A stretch of DNA of 64,000 nt, taken from positions 14,509,077 to 14,573,076 of the forward strand of contig NC_044917.1 in the NCBI RefSeq assembly GCF_003576645.1, written 5' to 3'. A program made the translations under genes and the position numbers. Shown here in pieces: positions 53,556 to 64,000 of the stretch. This DNA is from Ipomoea triloba. Lineage: Eukaryota; Streptophyta; Magnoliopsida; Solanales; Convolvulaceae. Below the pieces are notes generated by a model. The model was not told the origin of the DNA, did no database searches, and saw only the letters and a program-made list of their open reading frames with translations. Each line of letters starts with the position of its first letter. Position 1 is the stretch's first letter.

Positions 53556-53780
53556 AAAGAATAGCTCAATGGATCTTTAATTTGCCAAATATTCATTAGC
53601 ATTTATAACAATTCAATATTGATATTGAAATTTATTAATATAACCATTATAAATTATTTTGAATTATATAAACCATTTTATCATACTCATGTTTCCTATT
53701 TTAAATATACACTCAAAAGCCACTTTCAAAAAAAAAAAAAAATACCCTATAGGCTTGCATGAATCTATATATATGTGTGT

Positions 53781-53997
53781 GGTGTTCCAATTAGAATCTC
53801 TCCTCTCATGAGAGTCTACGAACTTGTACAAAAATCACAAAAACATCTACATAAATGTATACAATCCTATATTCTAATGCACAATGTACACAATCTACTC
53901 TAAAATAATTTTTATACATTTATGTAGATGATTATGTGTATACATATTAGTTAGTTGTTAGCATGTTCTCACGGAAAGAGGGATTCTCATTTGATCA
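53781..53997. mobile_element. Foldback MITE
   Basis: ACATCTACATAAATGTATA (about 53848) is inverted as TATACATTTATGTAGATG (about 53915). The outer parts TCCAATTAGAATCTCTCCTC and GAGGGATTCTCATTTGATC are inverted relatives. Confidence 0.65.
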
Positions 53998-54161
53998 TTA
54001 ATCTATCTAGCCTAAAGGCCCTTCTATGTCTTAAGACCTTAAAACTTAACTGCTGACCCAAAAAATTATATATTTGTGAATAATTTAATCATGGCCCAAA
54101 GCCCTTCTATGTGGTAAGCCTAAAAGCAATAGCCTTGGCCAAAGTTATAAAAGACGGGTTG

Positions 54162-54740
54162 TTATGCCGTGGACCCAGGTCCACCTTGCAAGGTGGACCT
54201 GGGTCTACATTCACATACACTATACTCTACATTCACATACACTATACTTTACATTCATAATTTGTAAACTCCACATTCACACATTATAGGATTATATGTT
54301 TAGTAACTATACCCTACATTCACATACACTCTACTCTACATTCACAATTTGTAAACTCCACATTCACACATTCAAAACTCTATATTCACAGGTCCTATAC
54401 TCCACATTCAGAACTTGAGAACTCCATATTCACACATTATAGGGCTACAAGTTGCTAGAACTTATTAACTCTATTACAGATTCACACATGCATAACTCTA
54501 CATTCACGATTTCTATACTCCATATTCACAATTTGAAACCTCCACATTCACACATTTCTGGGCAACTCTACATTCACACAATCATAAATCTATATTCACG
54601 ATTTCTATACTCTACATTCACACTTTGAAACCTCTACATTCACAAATTTTTGGACAATTATATATTCAACAATATGTTTACTAAAAAAAAAAAAAAAGGA
54701 AGAAGACAAAAAATGACGTAGACCTGGGTCCACAGCATAA
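54162..54740. mobile_element. ACATTCACA-repeat element, second copy
   Basis: Inverted ends TTATGCCGTGGACCCAGGTC and (inverted) TTATGCTGTGGACCCAGGTC differ by one base. The left end continues as the palindrome GGTCCACCTTGCAAGGTGGACC. The core is the same degenerate TCTACATTCACA array as at 2216-2810, in the same order, with long shared stretches (CATGCATAACTCTACATTCA). Confidence 0.85.
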
Positions 54741-55239
54741 TTTGCCATAAAAGACACACCCAACCTTAGTTTATTTCAGACATCCAAATCAAAACTTCCC
54801 TTTTCTCCTTTTACACTCCTTTCTGTTTCAACGCTCTCTCGTCCCTCTTTTAAGGGATTTTTGACCGAAATGTGACATTTTATGGAAGAAGATACAAGAA
54901 TATGACACTTTGTAAAGTTGTATAAAATAGAGAAAAATTCATTTGCAATTTGAGTTTCTTGTCAGAAACGCAAGTCGAAAATTAGTTTCTCAAAAATTCA
55001 AAATGATTTTTGTTTTTGCTAAAATACAACAAAATGCATGTAGGACATGCGTTTCTCGTATAATATGACCACATGGCTAACGGGTGAGAAAATCAGCTAA
55101 AGTTCACCTACCTTCTGTTTCACCATTGTCAGGTAAGTAAAATGTTTTTTTTTTGTTCTTTATACCCCTCATAAAATGGGTGGTAAATCTCACTATCAAT
55201 TCATGAAAAGACTAGATAGGTCCCCCTGTTAAGTTCGTG
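54741..55239. other. Spacer, no gene seen
   Basis: Non-coding; contains T-rich stretches and no recognisable element ends. Confidence 0.4.
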
Positions 55240-55635
55240 ATCGAACTAGCATTGAGTTGATCCTCCTAGGATTACAAAGAAAGCATTACACATAACTGCC
55301 TTCGTGATTCCCATTAGCATCATAGCGGCTTGGTAGGTCAATACATGTTCCTGGGGATCCCCAACTCTGTCGAACAATTAGATGCTAGGGGGCTTGAAAT
55401 TAGCAAGGAAGGGTTTGTTTATAATCCTTGGTGTGAAGGGCTGGTTGATCGCGATTTTCGGAATTACCAGTAAATTACCTTGTTCTTTCCACTGAACGAA
55501 CTCCTCAATTTTAGCATTAATCTTATCGGCCCATCCCTCATGATGGGCTATTCGGGCCTCTATGTGCGCATTGACAACTTGTCGTCTCTTAATGGTCGGG
55601 TTGTACTTAATACCAAATTCATATCTAAACAACAA
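55240..55635 (-). pseudogene. Ty3/gypsy gag fragment
   Basis: Leftwards: INQPFTPRIINKPFLANFKP, stop, then LFDRVGDPQEHVLTYQAAMM and LMGITKAVMCNAFFVIL. The block (I)xxxPxxFKxP...YDGxxDPxEHV is the start of the gag core of plant Ty3/gypsy elements. A stop at 55378-55380 interrupts it and no pol follows. Confidence 0.75.
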
Positions 55636-55899
55636 TATAATAATTCATTAAAAAAAAAAAAGTCAAAACAAGATGTTACAATTGTAAATTGATACTCCAC
55701 ATTAGTTATCACACCCTTAATTCATTTCCTAGCTCTTTCTTCCAATAACCTCCCCATCAGTACGTGCTTCAAGCATGATCCAAATAACTAGCTACTACTA
55801 TAAATAAGGACCAAATTGTCTCTGTCCACTCTCAAATTTGACTGCAAAGTGTTTAGAAAATCAAAAAGGGTTAGTGGTAGCACTTAATGGAAAAATCAT

Positions 55900-56275
55900 G
55901 TAGAAATTATTATATGAAAGTATTTCTGGACTTACAGGAACTAATATACGGCGCCAATAGACGAATCCACCATAAATCGGGTATAAAAGTAATACTAGTC
56001 CAAAATGTCGACCCATAGAATACATAAATAATAAATACTATACTCCTAAGGAATGGAATAATAATATCGTAGCTAGGAATCAAACCGTGGTGTATGCATT
56101 GAAAGTTAAGAACACAAACCACTAAGGTAGCTAATATTTAATGAAAACAATGGATGATATCTTAAGAGGAATTAACGGTGCCTTATATAGTGTAGAAGGC
56201 TAGATGGTTGACAAATGTACGACATTGGCTAGTTTTTAATCTTGGTCACACACGTGTAACCCACTACTTTGCTTC
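55900..56275 (-). mobile_element. Ty3/gypsy LTR fragment, split by the copia element
   Basis: Similar to 19435-19745 (TATCTTAAGAGGAATTAACGG, GTGTAGAAGGC, GACAAATGTACGACATTGGC), with a minus-strand TATA box (CTACACTATATAAGGC). It lies upstream of the minus-strand gag fragment, as expected for its 5' LTR. The copia insertion begins at 56276 and the host sequence goes on at 61234. Confidence 0.6.
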
Positions 56276-56437
56276 TGTAGAAAGGTAGACCAGTACACTC
56301 AACAGTATATTATTCACTGATAATTTACACTGTAAAGAGCTACCTATTTATACAAGAGTAGGGAAATAGGGAATGGACTCTCAGCCACTCAATTCAAATT
56401 TGAATTGAGAAGCTGAGAGTAAATCACTCAACTAACA
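56276..56437 (-). repeat. Copia 3' LTR (162 bp)
   Basis: Starts TGTTAGTTGAGTGATTTAC and ends CTACCTTTCTACA on the minus strand. Differs from the other LTR at about three of 162 positions, so the insertion is fairly recent. Confidence 0.95.
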
Positions 56438-56444
56438 CTCCCCC

Positions 56445-59400
56445 TCAAGCTGGAGCATAAATATCAACCATGCCCAGCTTGTTACATATATATTCAACCC
56501 GACTCTTACCCAGACTCTTGGTAAACACATCAGCTAATTGATCAGCACTTCGAACATGCACTGTCGATATCAACCCTTGTTGCACCTTCTCTCGTATGAA
56601 ATGGCAATCCACCTCAATATGCTTGGTTCGTTCGTGGAAGACAGGATTATTAGTAATGTGTATAGCAGCACGATTATCACACCATAAACTCACTGGTAGC
56701 TGCACCTCTACACCAATTTCCCTCAAAATATTGTGTACCCAAACAATCTCACTCGTGACGTGAGCCATGGCCCTGTACTTAGACTCTGCACTAGACCGGG
56801 CTACGACACTCTGTTTCTTGCTCTTCCATGAGACCAAGTTGCCTCCCACGAACACACAATAACCTGTCATTGATCTTCTGTCACTCGGAGACCCAGCCCA
56901 ATCAGCATCAGAAAACGCCTCAACACGAGTGTGCCCATAACCTGCATACAAGACCCCTTTCCCGGGAGCACCCTTCAAATATTTAACGATCCGGATAGCT
57001 GCCTCCCAATGAGTTTGTGTAGGTTCACTCATAAACTGACTCACCACGCTAACAGGAAACGCAATGTCAGGACGAGTAATAGTGAGATAATTAAGCTTTC
57101 CCACTAACCTCCTATACCTCTCTGGATTGTCAAACGCCTCTCCTTCTCCAGCTACAAGTTTGGCACCAGGATCCATGGCAGTATCACACGGCTTCGCCCC
57201 CAGCATACCAGTGTCATCAAGCAGGTCCAACACATACTTTCTTTGTGAAAGAAAAATGCCTTTCTTGGATCGGGAAACTTCAATACCCAGAAAGTATTTT
57301 AGTATACCCAAATCCTTAGTATGAAACTCGTCCTTGAGAAAGGACTTAAGAGCATCAATTCCTCTAGCATCGCTCCCTGTGATTACTATATCATCCACAT
57401 ATACAATTAACAAAACACAACCATAACTCGTGTGCTTATAAAATACCGTATGATCACAAGCACTCCTCTGCATACCAAACTTGATGACCGCACTACTAAA
57501 CCTTCCAAACCACGCGCGCGGAGATTGCTTCAAACCATATAAGGACTTCTTCAGTTTGCACACCTTCCCTGACTCCCCCTGAGCAACGAACCCAGGTGGT
57601 TGCTCCATATAAACTTCCTCGGACAAATCACCATGTAAAAATGCATTCTTCACATCTAGTTGATACAAAGGCCAATGATTAACGGCAGCTAATGAAATGA
57701 AAATCCGTACAGAAGTCAATTTGGCTACGGGGGAAAACGTCTCTGTATAGTCAACACCATACATTTGTGCATACCCTTTAGAAACTAGCCGTGCTTTCAA
57801 TCTAGCAACAGAACCATCCGGGTTCATTTTGACTACATAAACCCACTTACACCCAATAGCAACTTTACCAGTGGAGAGATCAACAAGATCCCAGGTTCGA
57901 TTCTCCTCAAGAGCGCCCATCTCCTCTTCCATAGCACGCCGCCAACCATCATGAGACAGAGCCTCTCTTAACGACTCGGGAACAACTACAGACTCCAACT
58001 GAGACACAAAGACACGTGAAGAGGGTGACAGATCATTGTAAGACACAAATGAGGAAATAGGATGAACACACCGACGTTTACCTTTTCGAAGAACAACATG
58101 AAGATCTGTTGACGGAGATTGCGGTTAAGTAGAGCTGGCTGGTGGGCGAGACGACACCTTTCGCACAACCTTCTTCGGCCGCCTGTTATATACTTGAGTA
58201 ATGGGGGGCCTAGGTATAGACTCAACCCAGGAGGAAGGAACAGTAACAGTATATGTGAGAAACTCATTATCCTCTATTGACACAGTGACACAATCTGGAT
58301 GATCGAAGACCGCCCCACTATATATGGTATCCTCAAAGAACGTAACATCGGCAGACACTAAATACCTCTTTAGCTCAGGAGAATAACAACCGGCAGACAC
58401 TAAATACCTCTTTAGCTCAGGAGAATAACAACGATATCCTTTTTGAGTAGGAGAATATCCTAAGAATATACAACGATATCCTTTTTGAGTAGGAGAATAT
58501 CCTAAGAATATACTTTTAAGGGCTCTTGGGTCGAGTTTACCGTTCTGGGGGCGAATATCTTGAACAAAACAAGTGCAGCCAAACACTTTAGGAGACAAGT
58601 GAAACAAAGGACTAGAGGGATACACGAGATGGCACGGAACCTGTGCTCGGAGGACACTAGACGGCAGTCGATTAATCAAGAAGGAAGCTGTATGGACAGC
58701 ATCCGACCAAAATATTTTAGGGACTTTCATCTGAAATAACAGGGCTCGAGCGACCTCCAACAGATGGCGATTCTTTCGCTCTGCGACACCATTCTGTTGA
58801 GGCCTACCCACACAAGAGGACTGATGTATCATTCCATTCTGACTCATATAAGTTGAGAAGGGGCTAGAGAAATATTCAAGAGCATTATCACTACGCAAAA
58901 CTTGAACACTTTTATTAAACTGAGTTTTGATCATAACACATAAGTTACAGAAAATAGTAAATAACTCATCTCTAGACTTCATTAAATATAACCAAGTATG
59001 TCTCGAAAAATCATCTACAAAGGTTACGAAGTACCTAAACCCCGATTTCGAAGACACACGACATGGACCCCACACATCCGTGTGAACCAATTGAAATAAC
59101 GACTCCACCCTATTATTGACTCTAGGTAAATAAGTTCCCCGACAGTGTTTGGCAAGTTCGCACGACTCACACTGTAAAACAGATAAAGACTCTAAATGTG
59201 GACACAATTTCTTCAACGTAGGTAGAGACGGATGACCATACCGACAATGTAATTGAAAAGGAGTTGTGTTTCCCAGCAGACTGACAGAAGCAACCCCACG
59301 AGGAACCAGTTGATCCAGCACATACAACCCACCAGTCTCCTTCCCTTTACCAATAATCTCCTTCGTCAACAGATCCTAGAACAAACAATAACCAGGGAAA

Positions 59401-60740
59401 AACAACACACAACAATTTAGAGTTCGAGTGATCTGGCTTATAGAGAGTAAATTGAAAGGGAACTTTGGAAGATACAAAACAGAAGAAAGAGATAAACCCG
59501 GAGTAGCAATTGCATTACCTTTACCCAAGACAGTGGTGGAAGAACCATCTGCCAGGGTAACTGTAGGACCACAATTAAAAGGAAAATATGTGGAAAAGAG
59601 ACTCGGATTACCTGACATATGGTCACTAGCTCCTGAGTCAATGACCCATTTCCGAGATGAAGAAGAAGAAACACAGGCGACAGGATTACCTGTTTGGACG
59701 AACGTAGCCGACTGAGACGACACAGAGTCATGATTAGTTGGAGGCGGCGAGGAAGACACCTTCAGCTGGTTGAACAAAGCTAATTCCTCATCAGTCACCA
59801 CTATTGTATGTCCTTCTGGTTTTATGACAGAATTAGCAAACCTTTGTGGTCGGACCAGTTTCGGGCATTGACTGCGCAGGTGACCGGGATCTCTACAAGC
59901 ATAACAAAATGGTTTAGGACATTGATTACGTAAATGATTCGGGTCTCCGCAGTAATAACATACCCTCGGTCCTCCGCGTCCTCCACCACGTCCTCCTCGA
60001 CCACGCCCCCGGAATCGGCCACCTCGATTATCGCTGCCATTCCCTTGTGACAGCAGTGCTTTCTCCTCAACCATATTATCCTGCGACAAGAAAACGTGTC
60101 TTTCTGACACGTCTCCACTACTAATGTTACCTGATGCATTCTGGACCCTCGCAAAGACTTGATCCAGTGATTATAACTCTTTGTCCCCCAACAACTGCGA
60201 CTGGAGAACATCATACTCCTTACCTAACCCTGAGATCCAACTAAACACAAGCAGTTGGTCATGTTGTTTCTTCATTTGAGCTACGTCATTTGAGATGGGC
60301 ATAGCAGCGCACAAAGCATCACTCGCATTCTTGAACTCATAATAATAGTCTCTAATGTCTCGCCCATTTCGAGAAGGACGATAGACATTTTGAGACAATT
60401 GATACAACCTCCTTAGGTTATATGTCCCACTAAACTATTTATGTACTAGATCCCATACTTCTTTCACAGTTGTACAATGCTTCATTGACAAAATTATTTT
60501 CTTGTCAATACAATTAATGATTCGAGAGAAAATAGCTTTATCATCACTCTTCCACTGACTAACTGTGTCAGGAGATCCAGTTGGACAGACTTCTGTTAAG
60601 TGTCCATCCTTTCCCATGCCACCCAAATTAACTTTAATTAAAAACTCCCATTCACCAAAATTAGACCCATCAGGTGCAAGTACCACATCAATTAACTTAG
60701 ATGGGGTTGACACCACTGTTATAGTCCTCCCTTCAGCCAT
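56445..60740 (-). pseudogene. Copia gag-pol polyprotein with four in-frame stops
   Basis: One frame runs from the ATG at 60740 to 56445, interrupted only at 60435-60437 (TAG), 60171-60173 (TAA), 59376-59378 (TAG) and 58125-58127 (TAA), with no frameshift. Gag ends in an RG-rich stretch and two zinc knuckles, CYYCGDPNHLRNQC and CYACRDPGHLRSQC. Protease has WVIDSGASDHM. Integrase has the catalytic triad in VHTDVWGP, LRSDNALEYF and QQNGVAERKN with DD35E spacing. RT has YVDD in LLIVYVDDIVITG. RNase H has AFSDADWAGSPSDRRS, and the end is CNKLGMVDIYAPA. Each stop fits a glutamine codon changed by one C-to-T step. Two small in-frame tandem duplications lie at 58347-58510. Confidence 0.95.
58347..58512 (-). 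repeat. Two adjacent tandem duplications in copia integrase region
   Basis: GGCAGACACTAAATACCTCT... (about 45 bp) is doubled at 58349-58436 and ACGATATCCTTTTTGAGTAG... (about 42 bp) is doubled at 58430-58512. The protein thereby repeats YSPELKRYLVSA and IFLGYSPTQKGYRC, with the frame kept. Confidence 0.85.
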
Positions 60741-61059
60741 ATGGCCTCAAAACCCTAGCAACCAAAGAACAAAACCGAACAACACAACGCTAGACTCGCA
60801 ACTCTCTCGCTGCCCCCCCTACCTTTGCTAACATAACACACCAAAAAACATACATAGGTCGAACGGGCTCCCTGAGACGAGACCGATGATGCCATTTTTG
60901 GCCGGAGACGACGCCGGAAAAACGCTCACGCGCCGGCGCGTGAACGACGAGGTGGCGGACAGCGGCGGCGCGTGGGGATCCCGATGGCGGCGAAACTTCT
61001 CCGGCGAGGTTGTGACGCTGCTCCGACCAAAGCCCACTAGGTCACTCTCCCTCAACCTC

Positions 61060-61071
61060 GCTCTGATACCA
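61060..61071 (-). other. Copia primer-binding site (initiator tRNA-Met)
   Basis: TGGTATCAGAGC on the minus strand directly follows the 5' LTR; it is the standard match to the 3' end of initiator tRNA-Met. Confidence 0.95.
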
Positions 61072-61233
61072 TGTAGAAAGGTAGACCAGTACACTCAACA
61101 ATATATTATTCACTGATAATTTACACTGTAAAGAGCTACCTATTTATACAAGAGTAGGGAAATAGGGAATGGACTCTCAGCCACTCAATTCAAATTTAAA
61201 TTGAGAAGTTGAGAGTAAATCACTCAACTAACA
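61072..61233 (-). repeat. Copia 5' LTR (162 bp)
   Basis: Partner of 56276-56437. Contains TTGTATAAATAGG (minus strand, TATA box near 61140-61155) identical in both LTRs. Confidence 0.95.
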
Positions 61234-61238
61234 GCTTC

Positions 61239-61640
61239 CAACACACTTTCCATGCATAACTAGAGCTTCCTGCCCATTTAGCACACAAGATAAGTAATAG
61301 CTTGGTGGGTTGGGGTGTGTGTTGCTTTATGGAGGTTGCACGTCCAATACCCCTTGGTAACACATCCTTTAATACTTTGCTCCATGCTTCATTCTTCATC
61401 CTATGCAATAAATGAGAACCTTCACTTGGGCCAAGACTTTCTTAAATTCAAGCAATTAAACTCGTAATCACGAATAAAATGATCGCGACCACTCTCATGG
61501 TGGTTGTTCATATACCTTCGACAATAAATCGATCTTGAAGAAGATGCACTCCAATTTATCAATATTCGAAATGCTTGTTGAATCAAATAGTTTTTAACAT
61601 TCCAATTATCATCATTGAAATGTTCATGATCATTAGGCAT
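61239..61640 (-). pseudogene. Continuation of Ty3 LTR/leader; possible PIF/Harbinger scrap
   Basis: 61239-61400 continues the sequence interrupted by the copia element. Further right a minus-strand frame (61640-61422) contains RRYMNNHHESGRDHFIRDYE, which resembles the (R)RxYIxRxRExxHDRLxxDYF block near the start of PIF/Harbinger-type (ALP1-like) transposases. It ends soon after, without catalytic domain. The assignment is weak. Confidence 0.4.
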
Positions 61641-62199
61641 TTTGAATTGGGAGAGATTGAGAGGAAAGGCAAATTAATAAAAATAAAATATTGAAAGGTT
61701 GTGCAATTTCTAAAAAATGGAAATAGTAAGATTGTAAAAAGAATGTTGAATAAAAATGAAAGGGTATTGTACATTTGATGGCTATATATTTAAGAATACA
61801 TATATATAGTGATCATAAATACAAATAAAAAAAAATACGATAATTTTTTATTTCATGAAATGAAATGAAATTAATTCAGCCAAAACGGCTAGCCGTTGAG
61901 GCTGAAATTAGCTATATGTGTGTGTGTGTGTGAGTGACAAACTTGTGTCTGAGAAAAATATTTGCTCTCCTCCATTTGTGTTCTCTCCCTTTCTCTTCTT
62001 TTTTTCCATCCCTGATGACGGTAATAATGTGTTACCGGATATTATTTGAGTATTATTGAGTATTTGAACATAATATTGAGTATAGTGTTTGAGTGCAATG
62101 CTTAGTATACAATTGAGTTTAGTGTGTGTTTTGTCTAGTAAGAAGTGTCGTGTCTCTACTTTGCGTTGTGAGTCTTTTTATTCCCTTCAGCTCAGTAAT
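61641..62199. other. AT-rich spacer
   Basis: Contains a TGTGTG run (61915-61931) and repeats of GAGTATT/TTGAGTATAG (62040-62130). No gene seen. Confidence 0.5.
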
Positions 62200-62335
62200 G
62201 GAGCATTAATGTCGAGGAGGTGAACGTTGGTCATGAATGCTAAGGAGCTGAACGTTGGGCATCAATGCTGAGGAGCTGAACGTTGGGCATCAATGCTGAG
62301 GAGTTGAACCGTTGAGCATTGATGCTGAGGAGTGA
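62200..62335 (+). repeat. 28-bp tandem repeat, about five units
   Basis: Units of GAACGTTGGGCATCAATGCTGAGGAGCT type start at 62221, 62249, 62277 and 62305, flanked by partial ones. Non-coding. Confidence 0.9.
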
Positions 62336-62479
62336 AGTGTCTTGGGTAGTTTGAACGGCAACTGTCTTGACAATGTTTTGGGTCCTACCAATGGTTCCGG
62401 GTCGGGTACCCAATTACCCTGTCACCTGATCTTTCTCATTGGTTGGAGATGCCCTTACAGGTCCTATCCGAGCACAATA

Positions 62480-62840
62480 TGACAACTGGGTAACTAGAAT
62501 TTTTTTTCTCCTATGGATAGATTATAAGTCTCATCTATAAATAGCAATAATACAAAGATGAATGAAATAGACTATAAAAATATTGTAGCTAATATTATCT
62601 CGATCTTTAATAAACAATTCCTCTGTGTATGATAAAAAAGAAAAAGGAATACATACTCACAATCAATATTATTTATTTATTCATAATTTAATATTCATAA
62701 TAAATTTATTAGGACTCTACGTAGTTAAGTCACACTATGAGTCTATGTTTGAGTCTGACTATGACTCTCGTTACATATATATATAGCTGTAACCTGTACA
62801 ATTACGTTTAGTATTATTGAATACAATTACAATTGCTCTC
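62480..62840 (+). mobile_element. Partial copia 5' LTR
   Basis: The sequence up to CAATTGCTCTCA at about 62840 lies directly before a primer-binding-site match TGGTATCAG (62844-62852). A TA-rich TATATATATATAG near 62776 may be its TATA box. The LTR left end is not fixed. Confidence 0.55.
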
Positions 62841-62895
62841 ATCTGGTATCAGTTGCTTGGGTTTCGCTTGTTCCCATCGCTGAACATGACGGATC

Positions 62896-63584
62896 GTGAA
62901 CTCTTCCGAACGGACCGTTTCAGATATTGCTACCGGTTCTACGGTTTCGCCTGTCGTAACCCCTCTTTCTACTACTCATCATTTTGTGAAAATCAAACTG
63001 AATCATCGCAATTATTTGTTATGGCGAACGCAAGTTCTTCCATTTCTGCGTGGCCATGACCTTATTGGCTTTGTTGATGGATCGAACCCGTGCCCGCCGA
63101 CGTTTCTTCCCGCTGCATCCGAAGGAGCTTCACCACAACCGAATCCGGCTCACGCACTCTGGGTGCGACGGGACCATGCGTTGCTCTCCAGGATCGTCTC
63201 TTCACTCTCTGAGGATGTTATGGCTATTGCAGTTGGCCGACACACGTCGAAAGCTGTGTGGGAGGATGTTATGGCTATTGCAATTGGCCGACACACGTCG
63301 AAAGCTGTGTGGGATGCGATCGAGCAGTCCCTAGCGTCGGCCTCTCATTCGTGACAACTTCATCTTCTCGGACAGCTTCATGGTCTCTGGCAAGGGGACA
63401 TGTCGATGGTTGACTACCTCAGCCGCGCCCGTCTGATTGTGGAAGACCTCTCGCTCGCTGGTCAGGCAGTGTCCCTGGAGGAGTAGAATTTGTATGTGTC
63501 TCGTGGTCTTCGGCCGGAATTCCGAGGTGTCACCACTTTATTGGCTATTCGCGGACGTCCGGTGACTCTACAGGAGAAAAAAAA
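62896..63584 (+). pseudogene. Copia gag fragment
   Basis: Reads HHFVKIKLNHRNYLLWRTQV, LPFLRGHDLIGFVDGSNPC, then LSRIVSSLSEDVMAIAVGRH and TSKAVWDAIEQSLASAS, the usual start of plant copia gag. A TGA after ASHS (63352-63354) interrupts it; beyond, LHLLGQLHGLWQGDMSMVDY, stop, and LYVSRGLRPEFRGVTTLLAI continue the same gag. It breaks off near 63584 before the zinc knuckle, so the rest of the element is gone. A 51-bp in-frame duplication is present. Confidence 0.8.
63211..63312 (+). repeat. 51-bp in-frame tandem duplication in gag
   Basis: GAGGATGTTATGGCTATTGC starts copies at 63211 and 63262; one G/A difference. It doubles EDVMAIA(V/I)GRHTSKAVW in the protein. Confidence 0.9.
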
Positions 63585-63958
63585 TTAAATTTGGTAAATT
63601 TGGTAGAATTGTATATACCAAATTTTAAAAATAATAATTGTATGCAATATTAATTTGATTTTATATACCACAATTAAAAAGAACCATTGTATGCAATATT
63701 TAATTATGTAGTGCTTAAGGTTGAAGGTTGAATGCAAATTATATGTAATGACTTTCCGTGCAAATTAATGTATACAAATTTATTAATGTTATGAGTTATG
63801 TATGCAAATTATATATATGTAATGATTTTATATACCAAATTTATTTACATATAATCAGTTATGAGTTTCGTATACAAATTTAACACACTATTTTCTGTAC
63901 AATTAAGGTTGAAGGTTGAATTGCTAATAACTTTATTTGGTAAGCTTCATATATATAT
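63585..63958. other. AT-rich spacer with GTATGCAA repeats
   Basis: Imperfect units with TATATACCAAATTT and TTGTATGCAATATT recur. No gene or clear element ends. Confidence 0.5.
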
Positions 63959-64000
63959 ATATAGTTCATCTTGACCTGACCCGTCTCACAGATAAAGATC
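63959..64000. mobile_element. Start of another GTGAGACGGTC-family MITE, cut by window end
   Basis: CATCTTGACCTGACCCGTCTCACAGATAAAGATC-like end sequence (in pieces: TTGACCTGACCCGTCTCACA, GATAAAGATC) matches one inner-terminal zone of the family at 50460 and 44020. Confidence 0.5.

Larger units (their letters stand above)
56276..61233 (-). mobile_element. Ty1/copia retrotransposon, complete, 4958 bp
   Basis: Two 162-bp LTRs, perfect 5-bp duplication GCTTC (56271-56275 and 61234-61238), primer-binding site, polypurine tract (GAGGGGGAG on the minus strand beside 56437) and one gag-pol frame. Domain order gag, protease, integrase, RT, RNase H is that of Ty1/copia. Small size, short LTRs and the ending KLGMVDIYAPA suggest the Ale/Retrofit-type lineage (inference). 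It inserted into the Ty3 LTR. Confidence 0.95.

Noticed and set aside
62200..62335. CRISPR-like regular array of 28-bp units
   Set aside because: No spacers between units; a simple tandem repeat.

Overview
The window reads as nuclear DNA of a flowering plant, most likely a eudicot. The evidence is a complete cytosolic-type leucyl-tRNA synthetase gene, a three-exon strictosidine-synthase-like gene with normal plant splice sites, a nuclear-type tRNA-Lys(UUU), and a dense load of plant transposable elements (Ty3/gypsy, Ty1/copia, LINE, CACTA, hAT, Mutator-like MITEs, Helitron remnants, a probable SINE). A Solanales/Convolvulaceae source is my impression only and cannot be proved from the window. 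Only two host protein genes look intact; almost everything else is transposon, mostly decayed and often nested.

Layout. 0-8.6 kb: a broken Helitron/PIF1 helicase, two small elements with palindromic GGTCCA-type ends, the tRNA gene, a LINE that stops before its reverse transcriptase, and a decayed hAT transposase facing it. 8.6-10.3 kb: a non-autonomous hAT-like element with CTCGAG-rich ends. 10.5-14.5 kb: leucyl-tRNA synthetase. 14.5-19.4 kb: tandem repeats, a foldback element, a tRNA-derived SINE candidate and LTR remnants.

19.4-39.3 kb is a four-level nest that can be read base by base. A minus-strand Ty3/gypsy element (level 0) is split by a 14.5 kb CACTA element at 22934-37448 with a 3-bp target duplication ATC. 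The CACTA is split by a plus-strand Ty3/gypsy fragment (about 25595-35972). That fragment is split inside its reverse transcriptase by an 8.1 kb LTR element at 26721-34815 with a 5-bp target duplication GAAAC. The innermost element lies on the minus strand, has a tRNA-Asp-type primer-binding site and carries one 634-codon proline/tyrosine-rich then acidic reading frame without protease, reverse transcriptase or integrase. It looks like a non-autonomous LTR family. A second, diverged LTR of the same general design lies at about 18.2-19.4 kb. A single N at 28156 sits between two nearly identical 1.3 kb segments and suggests an assembly join.

39.3-42.7 kb: an opposite-facing gag fragment, tandem repeats and MITEs. 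42.7-45.6 kb: the strictosidine-synthase-like gene, whose two introns carry Mutator-like MITEs with 10-bp and 9-bp target duplications. 45.8-48.3 kb: minus-strand LINE fragments. 48.3-56.3 kb: MITEs (some nested in each other), microsatellites, Helitron pieces and a Ty3 gag/LTR fragment. 56.3-61.2 kb: a complete minus-strand Ty1/copia element with 162-bp LTRs, 5-bp target duplication, initiator-tRNA-Met primer site and one gag-pol frame broken by four stops. 61.2-64 kb: a possible PIF/Harbinger scrap, 28-bp tandem repeats, and the 5' end of another copia element.

The two host genes are unrelated in function (cytosolic translation; a secreted beta-propeller enzyme family). The main interest lies in the nested transposons and the non-autonomous LTR family.
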